Shown piece after piece: positions 41,803 to 49,316 of a stretch of 64,000 nucleotides of DNA. Location of the stretch: the NCBI GenBank assembly GCA_036504155.1, contig DASXVQ010000068.1, forward strand, positions 77,982 to 141,981, in the 5' to 3' direction. Source of the stretch: JACRCT01 sp036504155. GTDB taxonomy: Bacteria > Myxococcota > Myxococcia > Myxococcales > UBA5297. The notes under the pieces are model-generated. The model made no database searches and was not told where the DNA came from. It was given only the letters and a program-made list of their open reading frames with translations. Made by a program: the position numbers and the translations under genes. Positions within the stretch are counted from its first letter, which is position 1; the number at the start of each line of letters is the position of its first letter.

Positions 41803-42696
41803 ATGAGCTTGGATCTGCTCAACGACCTGTTCCTGGACTTCCTGCGCTCGGAGCGCGGGCTGGCCGGCAACACGCTGGAGGCGTACTCGCGCGACATGCG
41901 TGACTACCTGGATGCGCTGGGGAAGGCGAGGGTCGGGGACCCGGACGACGTCACCTCGGAGCACGTCCAGAGGCACCTGGTCGCCCTGCACAAGCGCGGG
42001 CTCGCCCATCGCTCGCAGGCCCGGCACCTGGCGGCCATCCGCGGCTTCCACCGCTTCCTCTTGCGCGAGCGCCACGCCAAGAAGGACCCGACCGAGGACC
42101 TGGAGACGCCCCGCACCCGGCGTAAGCTCCCGATTTTCCTGACGGTCGAGGAGGTCGAGCGGCTGTTGGCGGCGCCCAAGGACGCGACGCCGGCGGGCGA
42201 GAGGGACCGGGCCATGCTGGAGGTTCTGTACGCCACCGGCCTTCGCGTCTCGGAGCTGTGCGGGCTGACCGCCGAGGACGTGAACCTGCGCGACGGCTAC
42301 CTCATCGCCAAGGGCAAGGGGAGCAAGGAGCGCGTCGTTCCGCTGGGCGACTACGCCGTGGCCTGGGTCAAACGCCACCTCGAGGGCGGCCGGGAGGCGC
42401 TGCGCAAGGGACGCAAGACGCGCCCCCTGTTCCTGGGGCCGCGCGGGACGGCCATCACGCGCCAGGGGATCTGGAAGATCATCAAGCGATACGCGGTGGT
42501 AGCCGGCATCGACAAGCCGCTCTCGCCCCACAAGCTGCGGCACAGCTTCGCCACCCATCTGCTGGAGCGAGGGGCCGACCTGCGCGCCGTCCAGGCCATG
42601 CTCGGCCACGCGGACATCTCGACCACGCAGATCTACACGCACGTCGACCGGGCCCGCGTCCGGGCGGTCTACGACAAGGCCCACCCGCGTGCCTAA
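41803..42696 (+). CDS. xerD: Tyrosine recombinase XerD/XerC
   Basis: A 297-residue site-specific recombinase of the size of housekeeping Xer proteins that resolve chromosome dimers at dif. The SAM-like core-binding domain is at the N-terminus (FLRSERGLAGNTLEAYSRDM). All catalytic residues are present: Arg in ATGLRVSELCGL, Lys in KGKGSKER, HKLRHSFATHLL, His in GHADIS and the nucleophile Tyr in TTQIYTHV. XerD versus XerC cannot be fully separated by eye; the SPHKLRHSFATHLLERGADL wording favours XerD. ATG 41803 is chosen over 41755. No mobile-element context is present. Confidence 0.9.
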   Translation: MSLDLLNDLFLDFLRSERGLAGNTLEAYSRDMRDYLDALGKARVGDPDDVTSEHVQRHLVALHKRGLAHRSQARHLAAIRGFHRFLLRERHAKKDPTEDLETPRTRRKLPIFLTVEEVERLLAAPKDATPAGERDRAMLEVLYATGLRVSELCGLTAEDVNLRDGYLIAKGKGSKERVVPLGDYAVAWVKRHLEGGREALRKGRKTRPLFLGPRGTAITRQGIWKIIKRYAVVAGIDKPLSPHKLRHSFATHLLERGADLRAVQAMLGHADISTTQIYTHVDRARVRAVYDKAHPRA

Positions 42697-42836
42697 AGCG
42701 ATGTCTGACCCGGGTGGCAGAATTCGTGACCCGGCAAGGTGGACAGGCTATTTTGTGCGGTCCGCGACACACATGCGGATGACGATCTCTGGAGGACACG
42801 CTCGGCCGCCCAGTTGAGGACGGCACGAGCCGGATC

Positions 42837-44387
42837 ATGTCGAACGAACGCAGCGAGCTGGGCGAGGCGGCCACGGAGCCGGACGCGACGGGTATGCCCG
42901 TCGCCGCGTCCGACGTCCCTGCGCACGACGCCGCGGCTGCAGCCCCGGCGCCAGCCGCCGAGGTGCCCGCTGTCGTTCCCGAACCGCCCGCTGCGGCCCC
43001 GGCGGATGCTTCGGTCGACTCGCCCGATCCAGCTGTGAACGAGGCAGCCGTCGCGGCTCCGGCGGATGCCCTGGCCGACTCGCCCGATCCAGCTGTGAAC
43101 GAGGCAGCCGCCGCGGCCTCTGCCGTCTCTTCCGAACAGCCCTCCACGGCCCCGGCGGAGGCCCCGGTCGACTCGCCCGATCCAGCTGTGGATGAGACAG
43201 CTGCCGCGGCCTCCACTGACTCTCCCGAACAGCCCGCCATGGCTCCGGCGGATGCCCCGGTCGACTCGCCCGATCCAGCTGTGGATGAGACAGCTGCCGC
43301 GGCCTCCACTGACTCTCCCGAACAGCCTGCCACGGCTCCGGCGGATGCCCCGGTCGACTCGTCCGATCCCGCTGCCGATGAGACTGCGTCCTCAGCCCCG
43401 GCTCCCGCGCCCGAACAGCCCGCGCCGGCTCTGGCGGAAGCCCCGGTCGACGAGCCCAAGCCCGCTGCGCAGGAGATTGCTGCCTCGGCTCCCGCGGAAG
43501 CTCCGGCAGAGGCTGCACCGGCCTCGACCGATCCCGCGCCTCTGGTCGAAGCCCCGGTCAAGAAGCGGGGGAAGGCCGAGGCCAAGCCCGAGGAAGACGC
43601 CGAAGCCGCTCCGGTCAGCCCTCAGGAGGCCTTCAAGATTGTCCTGCCGGCCTTCGAGGGCCCGCTCGATCTGCTGCTGCACCTGATCCGCGAGCACCGG
43701 GTCGACATCTTCGACATCCCCATCAGCCTCATCACCGAGAAGTACCTGCAGGCCCTCAAGGCGATGAAGGAGCTGAACCTCGACATCGCCGGCGAGTTCA
43801 TCCTGATGGCGGCGACGCTTGCGCACATCAAGTCGCGCATGCTGCTGCCCAACCCGGAGGAGCAGCCCGGGGCCGACGAAGAGCAGTCCGACCCGCGCGA
43901 GGAGTTGGTCAAGCGGCTGCTCGAGTACCAGAAGTACAAGGCCGCCGGCGAAGAGCTGGGCCGCGCCGACCTGCTCGACCGCGAGGTCTTCACCCGCCGC
44001 GCGCGGCTGGACCAGATCCCGCTCGGCGACGGCGAGGTCGGACTGGTCGAGGTCTCGGTCTTCAAGCTGGTGGAGGCGCTCGACGCTACCCTCAGGAACG
44101 CCAAGATCCACGTTCCGCACCAGGTCATGTTCGACCGCATCAGCCTGGGCGACGCCATCAGCTCGCTGGTCGAACGCCTCAAGACCGAGCCGCGCACCTC
44201 GTTCCACACGGTGCTCGGCGAGGTGGCCGACCGCCAGAAGATCGTCGTGACTTTCCTGGCGCTGCTGGAGATGTGCAAGCTGGGCCTCATCCGCGTGTAC
44301 CAGGAGGAGGGCCAGGAGGACATTCTCATCTCCGCCAAGGATCCCGAGTCGCTCCAGCCTGCCGAGATCAAAGACGACTACAAGTAG
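42837..44387 (+). CDS. scpA: Segregation and condensation protein A with long N-terminal repeat extension
   Basis: A 516-residue kleisin of the SMC-ScpAB condensin. The kleisin proper begins near residue 258: FKIVLPAFEGPLDLLLHLIR, then VDIFDIPISLITEKYLQALK, LIMAATLAHIKSRMLLP-like LMAATLAHIKSRMLL, and a C-terminal winged helix (KIVVTFLALLEMCKLGLIRV). Residues 1-255 are an added Ala/Pro/Asp/Glu-rich region with tandem repeats (PVDSPDPAVDETAAAASTDS). Normal ScpA is about 250 residues, so the protein is doubled in length by a disordered acidic tail. It is followed by scpB after 10 bp and rluB, the standard order. Confidence 0.93.
   Translation: MSNERSELGEAATEPDATGMPVAASDVPAHDAAAAAPAPAAEVPAVVPEPPAAAPADASVDSPDPAVNEAAVAAPADALADSPDPAVNEAAAAASAVSSEQPSTAPAEAPVDSPDPAVDETAAAASTDSPEQPAMAPADAPVDSPDPAVDETAAAASTDSPEQPATAPADAPVDSSDPAADETASSAPAPAPEQPAPALAEAPVDEPKPAAQEIAASAPAEAPAEAAPASTDPAPLVEAPVKKRGKAEAKPEEDAEAAPVSPQEAFKIVLPAFEGPLDLLLHLIREHRVDIFDIPISLITEKYLQALKAMKELNLDIAGEFILMAATLAHIKSRMLLPNPEEQPGADEEQSDPREELVKRLLEYQKYKAAGEELGRADLLDREVFTRRARLDQIPLGDGEVGLVEVSVFKLVEALDATLRNAKIHVPHQVMFDRISLGDAISSLVERLKTEPRTSFHTVLGEVADRQKIVVTFLALLEMCKLGLIRVYQEEGQEDILISAKDPESLQPAEIKDDYK
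43014..43445 (+). repeat. In-frame 93-bp tandem repeat in scpA
   Basis: Repeats anchored on GTCGACTCGCCCGATCC start at 43014, 43074, 43167, 43260 and 43353; spacing is 60, then 93, 93 and 93 bp. The copies at 43167 and 43260 are almost identical over the whole 93 bp (31 codons), which points to recent duplication. All are multiples of three, so the reading frame is kept. Confidence 0.9.
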
Positions 44388-44397
44388 GAGCACCGCA

Positions 44398-45891
44398 GTG
44401 GCCGACAGCGAAGTCCAGAAAGCCGGGGAGAACCCGGAGCCCAGCGCCGAAGAGGTCGTGGCTGTCGTCCAGCCCGCGGTCGCCAGCCCCGAACCCGCCC
44501 CGGAGCAGGATGCGGCGCCCGCTCCCGACCCCGAGTCCGAAGAGGTCGCTGAAGAGCCGCAATCGGCGGCCGAGGAGCCCGACTCGGCTGGTGAAGAGCC
44601 GGACTCGGCTGGTGAAGAGCCGGACTCGGCTGGTGAGGATCCGGAATCGGCTGGTGAGGATCCGGAATCGGTGGCTGAAGAGCCGGACTCGGCTGCTGAG
44701 GATCCAGAATCGGCTGGTGAGGATCCGGACTCGGCGGCTGAAGAGCCGGAATCGGCGGAGCAGCAATCGGCGGCCGAATTGCTACAACAGGCTGCCGAGG
44801 CCGCCGCGGCCGACTCCGAGCCCTTGCCCAAGAAGAAGGAGCCCGAGGAGATCGAGGCGGCCACCGTCGACGCCGCCGGCGACGACGAGGAGCAGGACAC
44901 CCCGTTCGACAAGCTCGTCTCGCGCGCCCGACGCTTCTCCGCCGAACGAGTGAAGACCATCCTCGAGTCGCTGCTCTTCGTCACCGACAAGCCGCTGACC
45001 CTCGAGGCCATCCAGCAGACCACCGGCATCGCGCCGCCGGTCCTCAAGGAGCAGCTGGAGAAGCTGCAGGGCCACTACCGCGACGGCGTGCGCGGCATCG
45101 TCCTGCACGAGGTGTCCGGCGGCTGGCAGTTCCGCACCTGCTCGTCCACCAGCGACTTCGTCCGCCGCTTCCTCAAGGTCAAGCCGCAGCGCCTCACCCG
45201 CGCCGCGCTGGAGACCCTGGCGATCATCGCCTACCGGCAGCCGGTGACCCGGCCCGAAATCGAGGACATCCGCGCCGTCGATTGCGGCGCCGTGGTCAAG
45301 GCGCTGCTCGACCGCCAGCTCATCAAGATCATCGGCAAGAAGGAGGAGCCCGGTCGCCCGCTCCTCTACGGCACGACCCCGCAGTTCCTCGAGTTCTTCG
45401 CCCTGCGCGATCTGGCCAGCCTGCCGACCCTGCGCGAATTCCAGGAGCTCAACGAGGAGAGCCAGGCCATCGTCGAGCAGCAGACCGGTGGCAAGCCCGA
45501 GGAGAAGAAGGGCACCGAGGGCCTGGTCGCCGACCTGCGCGACTCCAAGCTCGAGGAGCGGCTCAAGGAGACCACCGCCGAGGCCGACGACGCGCTGGCC
45601 GATCTCGAGACCGCCATCGCCGACACCGACACGCGCACCAAGGCGACCGTGCGCATCCTCAACCCGGTGGCGCCGGTGCCGCCGGGGGGCCTTCCGGTGC
45701 CGGGCGCCTCGCCCGAGGCCGCCGAAGCAGCCGGCCTGGCGGGAGAAGAGGCGGAGGGCGAGCCGCAGGATCCGAAGGGCGGAGAGGAATCCGCCGCGGA
45801 GGGCGAGCCCGAGCAGCCGGAAGAGGAAGAGGACGAGGGCGGCGCCGCAGACGACGAGGTCCCGGACGAGCTGGACGACGACGAGGATTAG
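44398..45891 (+). CDS. scpB: Segregation and condensation protein B with repeat-rich N-terminus
   Basis: A 497-residue protein. The ScpB core (about residues 182-365) has two winged helices: VKTILESLLFVTDKPLTLEA and RLTRAALETLAIIAYRQPVT, then RPEIEDIRAVDCGAVVKALL and GRPLLYGTTPQFLEFFAL. It partners with ScpA on the SMC complex. Residues 1-165 are an acidic extension with a seven-residue repeat (DSAGEEP), and the C-terminus (about 430-497) is again strongly acidic. Typical ScpB is about 180-220 residues. The GTG at 44398 lies 10 bp after scpA, with TAGGAG as ribosome site. Confidence 0.94.
   Translation: MADSEVQKAGENPEPSAEEVVAVVQPAVASPEPAPEQDAAPAPDPESEEVAEEPQSAAEEPDSAGEEPDSAGEEPDSAGEDPESAGEDPESVAEEPDSAAEDPESAGEDPDSAAEEPESAEQQSAAELLQQAAEAAAADSEPLPKKKEPEEIEAATVDAAGDDEEQDTPFDKLVSRARRFSAERVKTILESLLFVTDKPLTLEAIQQTTGIAPPVLKEQLEKLQGHYRDGVRGIVLHEVSGGWQFRTCSSTSDFVRRFLKVKPQRLTRAALETLAIIAYRQPVTRPEIEDIRAVDCGAVVKALLDRQLIKIIGKKEEPGRPLLYGTTPQFLEFFALRDLASLPTLREFQELNEESQAIVEQQTGGKPEEKKGTEGLVADLRDSKLEERLKETTAEADDALADLETAIADTDTRTKATVRILNPVAPVPPGGLPVPGASPEAAEAAGLAGEEAEGEPQDPKGGEESAAEGEPEQPEEEEDEGGAADDEVPDELDDDED
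44560..44748 (+). repeat. Nine 21-bp tandem units in scpB
   Basis: Exactly nine units of 21 bp, such as GACTCGGCTGGTGAAGAGCC plus G, each coding seven residues (D/E-S-A-G/A-E-E/D-P). Several neighbouring units are identical, as expected for slippage or unequal crossing-over. The frame is preserved in every unit. Confidence 0.92.
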
Positions 45892-45944
45892 CCGGCGTCG
45901 CCGCGTCCGTTTCACCAACACTGCAAATGGGTTAGCGAGGAACG

Positions 45945-47033
45945 ATGGAGCTTCGTCTTCAGAAGGTGCTCGCGCAGGCGGGCGTGGCCTCTCGCCGCAA
46001 GGCCGAGGAGCTGATCACCGCCGGCCGCATCGAGGTCAACGGCAAGATCGTCCGCGAGATGGGCCTCAAGGTCGACCCCCAGTCGGACATCGTGAAGGTC
46101 GATGGCCGCGTGCTCGGCGAGCGCGAGCAGAAGTGCTACTTCGTCCTCTACAAGCCGACCGGGATGGTCACGACGCTCTCCGATCCCCAGGGGCGGCCGA
46201 CCATCAAGGACTGCATCGGAACCATCCGCGAGCGGGTCTTCGCGGTGGGCCGGCTCGACTGGGACGCCGAGGGCGCGCTCATCATCACCAACGACGGCGA
46301 GCTGGCCAACCGGCTGATGCACCCGCGCTACCAGGTCCCGCGCACCTACCTGGCCAAGGTCAAGGGCGAGCCCGACGCAGCCACGCTGCAGAAGCTGCGC
46401 GACGGCGTCCGGCTCGAGGACGGCTTCATCAAGCCCGAGCAGGTCGAGCTGGAGAAGGAGGCCGAGAAGAACACCTGGATCCGCCTGGTCGTGGCCGAGG
46501 GCCGGCCGCACCTGGTCAAGCGCCTGTGCGCCGCCATCGGGCACCCGGTGGTCCGCCTCTTCCGGCCGCAGTACGCCGGCATCGGGGTCGCCGGGCTGCG
46601 CCCGGGCAAGTGGAGGGCGCTGGAGCCGGAGGAGATCGAGTCGCTCAAGCACGCCGGGCCGGACCTGCCAGCCCAGGAAGGGCCCTTCAAGATGCCCGCC
46701 CGCCGGCACCGCCAGAGCGAGCCGCGTCAGGAACGTCCGACCCAGTCCGAGCGCCCGGCCCGTCACGGCAAGAGCGAGCCGCGGCAGGACCGCCCGTCCC
46801 GCTCCGAGCGCCCGGCCTGGCAAGGCAAGAGCGAGCCGCGGCAGGACCGCTCGTCCCGCTCCGAGCGCCCGGCCTGGCAAGGCAAGAGCGAGCCGCGGCA
46901 GGACCGTCCGTCCCACTCCGAGCGCCCGGCCCGGCACGGCAAGAGCGAGCCGCGACAGGACCGTCCGTCCCAGCCCCAACGCCCGACCCGGCCCCGCGGC
47001 GACCGCCCCGGGCCGCGGCGCCGCCGACCCTAA
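45945..47033 (+). CDS. rluB: Pseudouridine synthase RluB-like, with repeat tail
   Basis: A 362-residue 23S rRNA pseudouridine synthase. The S4 RNA-binding domain is at 1-50 (LQKVLAQAGVASRRKAEELI). The catalytic domain has YKPTGMVTTLSD, the nucleophile Asp in AVGRLDWDAEGALIITND, and RTYLAKVKG. LVKRLCAAIGHPVVRLFR closes the fold at about residue 215. From about 255 on there is a basic tail with four 19-residue repeats (SERPARHGKSEPRQDRPSR). RluB/RluE-type enzymes modify U2605-like sites. It lies 53 bp after scpB, the usual scpA-scpB-rluB neighbourhood. Confidence 0.93.
   Translation: MELRLQKVLAQAGVASRRKAEELITAGRIEVNGKIVREMGLKVDPQSDIVKVDGRVLGEREQKCYFVLYKPTGMVTTLSDPQGRPTIKDCIGTIRERVFAVGRLDWDAEGALIITNDGELANRLMHPRYQVPRTYLAKVKGEPDAATLQKLRDGVRLEDGFIKPEQVELEKEAEKNTWIRLVVAEGRPHLVKRLCAAIGHPVVRLFRPQYAGIGVAGLRPGKWRALEPEEIESLKHAGPDLPAQEGPFKMPARRHRQSEPRQERPTQSERPARHGKSEPRQDRPSRSERPAWQGKSEPRQDRSSRSERPAWQGKSEPRQDRPSHSERPARHGKSEPRQDRPSQPQRPTRPRGDRPGPRRRRP
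46746..46973 (+). repeat. Four 57-bp tandem units in rluB tail
   Basis: Units anchored on TCCGAGCGCCCGGCC start at 46746, 46803, 46860 and 46917, exactly 57 bp apart (19 codons). They encode an Arg/Ser/Lys-rich tail, likely disordered and able to bind RNA. Confidence 0.92.
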
Positions 47034-47064
47034 AAATCTGAAGGAACTGCGAGAGTTTGGGCGG

Positions 47065-47093
47065 TTGACCCCTCGGGGTGTGAAAGCTAACAT
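47065..47093 (+). promoter_or_regulatory. Candidate sigma-70 promoter of the HEAT-repeat lipoprotein
   Basis: -35 TTGACC (47065-47070), 17-bp spacer, -10 TAACAT (47088-47093). It lies 67 bp before the TTG start, in the 126-bp gap after rluB, suggesting that a new transcript begins here. A T7 tract lies downstream at about 47134-47140, inside the leader. Confidence 0.5.
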
Positions 47094-47159
47094 CCAACCT
47101 CTCGACAACGGCGTGGCTGCGCCGCGCTGCGCTGTTTTTTTCTTCAGACGAGGTGACCG

Positions 47160-49313
47160 TTGCGCACACCGCACGCGTGCCGTCCTTGTCCCTCGTGGCT
47201 CGTCGCGAGCCTGCTGGCTCTGGGACTCGCCGCCTGCCAGGGCGAGCACGAGAAGGCACTCCACGAGTTCGAGACCGCCTCGCGCCCCGAGCTTCGCGCC
47301 GGGGCCCTGGCCCGCCTTGCGGAGATGAGCCAGGAGGAGGACTTCCACCTCTTCCTCAAGGCCACCCGCGATCCCTCGGCGCTGGTCCGCAAGTCCGCGG
47401 TCATGGGGCTGGGCAAGTCCGGCGACGCCAAGGCGATCGACACGTTGGGCGAGCTGCTGGGCGACCCGGACTACGACGTCGAGACCGAGGCCGCCGTCGG
47501 GCTGGCCCGCTTCAACACCGACAAGGCCCGCGCCTACCTGCTCTCCGCCTACGGGCGCCGCGACGGCCCGGCCCGGGCCGCCATCGCCAAGGCCCTGGGG
47601 GCCGAAGGACTCAAGGAGGCCATCCGCCACGAGGCCAAGATCCTCTGGGACCGCAACCAGAAGGCGCTCGAGGCCGGCGGGCCGGCGGAGCGGGTGGGGG
47701 CGGCCGAGGAGATCGGCCGCAGCGGCCGCGGGGACGCGGTGGAGCGGCTGCTGCCGATCCTCGGCGACGACTCGGTGCTGCTCGCCGCCGGAGCGGCGCG
47801 CGGACTGGGCGCGGCCCGCGACAAGCGCGCGGTGACCGCGCTGATGGGCGTCTTCAAGGAGAACCTCCCCGTCCTGCGCGAGGCCGCCGCCGACTCGCTC
47901 GGCCTGCTCGGCGACCCCAGCGCCGTCCCGGTGCTGGAGAAGACCGCCCTCGAGGGCGGCTCGGGCTCGACGCAGGCCATCAACGCCATCGGCCAGCTCG
48001 CCTTCGCCCCCGAGGGCAAGGCCTCGCTGTGCAAGCTCGCCTCCGAGGGCAACCTCGACGTGGCCCGCTTCGCCGCCCGGCTGGCCAAGCTGCACGGGGG
48101 CTGCTCGACCGACCCGATCGTCGCCAGGCTGGCCAAGAACTCCGCCGAGCCCTTCGCCGCGCTCGCGGCGCTCGAGGGCCTGGGCGGCTCCGCCGGCGTG
48201 GAGAAGGTCGCCGCGCTGCTCGACTCGCCCGACCGCGCCGTCAAGATCGCCGCGGCGCAGACCCTGGGGGCCATGGAGGCGCCCGAGGCCGTCGGCGGCA
48301 AGATCGTCAAGATGCTGGAGGCCGAGGCCGAGCGCCTCGCCGTCGCCCAGGCCAAGTGGGTCAACGAGAAGCTGCCCTCCAAGCTGCCCGAGCGGGAGAG
48401 GCGTGAGCGGGAGCGGGAGCGGGAGCACGACGGCGACGACGCCACCTCGCGGCAGCTGCGCGAGCGCTCCCAGAAGTTCAACGACATGATGGCCAAGGTC
48501 GACGCGCTCAACGAGCAGCGCGCCCAGGCCCTGGGCATCAAGCTCGTCGACCGCGAGACCCCGGCCGAGATCGACCTCGTCGACGACCTCGCCGCCGGCG
48601 ACGGCGATTTCCTGTTCGCCCTGGCGCTCGCCGCCGGCCGCCTCAAGGTCCCGGCCGCGCTGCCCGTCCTGGAGAAGCTCACCAAGGACGCCCACGCCAC
48701 CACCCGCGGTGCCGCCTGCGAGGCCTTGGGTGCCGTGGCCACCGGGCCGGCCCTCGACCTGGTCGGCCGCTGCATCGAGGACCCGGACCGCGGCGTCCTG
48801 CGCGCCGCCGCCCGCGGCCTGCGCCGGGCGGGACCCGCCGGCGGAGGCCTACTGGTCTCCGCGCTCAAGCGGCGCAGTTCCGAGCGCTGGGAGTTCGTGC
48901 AGGCCATCGGGGAGCTGAAGGCCAAGGAGGCCGCGCCCAAGGTCGCCGAGCTCCTCGGCGCGGGCGGGGCGGAGGCCGTCGAGGCCGCGGTCGCGCTGGG
49001 CAAGTTGGGCGACCCCGCGTTCGCCAAGGTGCTCGCGGAGCAGCTCAAGGACCACACGCACCCGGCGCGCCTGGAGATCATCGCCGCGCTCGCCGAGCTG
49101 GGAGATCCGTCCGTGTCCGGCGTCCTCGTTCCCCAGCTCTTCAACGAGCGGCCCGAGGTCCGCGCCATCACCGCGCGCGCCCTGGCCAAGCTGGATCGCA
49201 AGGCCGCGGGCCCCATGCTCGAGGCGCTGCGTTTCGACTACTACGCCGAGGTCCGTCGTGCGGTCGAGGAGGCGCTGGGCGCCTCACCCGCCAATGCCCA
49301 GGGAGCCCGCTGA
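47160..49313 (+). CDS. HEAT-repeat lipoprotein
   Basis: A 717-residue protein with a lipoprotein signal ending LGLAACQG. The start is TTG at 47160, eight bases after GAGGTG; the signal peptide supports it. Most of the chain is HEAT/PBS-lyase-like helical repeats, with PSALVRKSAVMGLGKSGDAKAI as a typical unit and about 15 units. A highly charged break near 415-430 (RERREREREREHDGDD) and a helix with SQKFNDMMAKVDALNEQRAQ split them into two blocks. Such scaffolds bind protein partners; here it would sit on a membrane facing the periplasm. It is 3 bp from the next gene, so the two probably act together. Confidence 0.88.
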   Translation: MRTPHACRPCPSWLVASLLALGLAACQGEHEKALHEFETASRPELRAGALARLAEMSQEEDFHLFLKATRDPSALVRKSAVMGLGKSGDAKAIDTLGELLGDPDYDVETEAAVGLARFNTDKARAYLLSAYGRRDGPARAAIAKALGAEGLKEAIRHEAKILWDRNQKALEAGGPAERVGAAEEIGRSGRGDAVERLLPILGDDSVLLAAGAARGLGAARDKRAVTALMGVFKENLPVLREAAADSLGLLGDPSAVPVLEKTALEGGSGSTQAINAIGQLAFAPEGKASLCKLASEGNLDVARFAARLAKLHGGCSTDPIVARLAKNSAEPFAALAALEGLGGSAGVEKVAALLDSPDRAVKIAAAQTLGAMEAPEAVGGKIVKMLEAEAERLAVAQAKWVNEKLPSKLPERERREREREREHDGDDATSRQLRERSQKFNDMMAKVDALNEQRAQALGIKLVDRETPAEIDLVDDLAAGDGDFLFALALAAGRLKVPAALPVLEKLTKDAHATTRGAACEALGAVATGPALDLVGRCIEDPDRGVLRAAARGLRRAGPAGGGLLVSALKRRSSERWEFVQAIGELKAKEAAPKVAELLGAGGAEAVEAAVALGKLGDPAFAKVLAEQLKDHTHPARLEIIAALAELGDPSVSGVLVPQLFNERPEVRAITARALAKLDRKAAGPMLEALRFDYYAEVRRAVEEALGASPANAQGAR

Positions 49314-49316
49314 GCC

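Noticed and set aside
45912..48695. Antisense open frame of about 927 codons opposite rluB and the HEAT gene
   Set aside because: Same G+C artefact; no start context, and the composition mirrors the sense genes.
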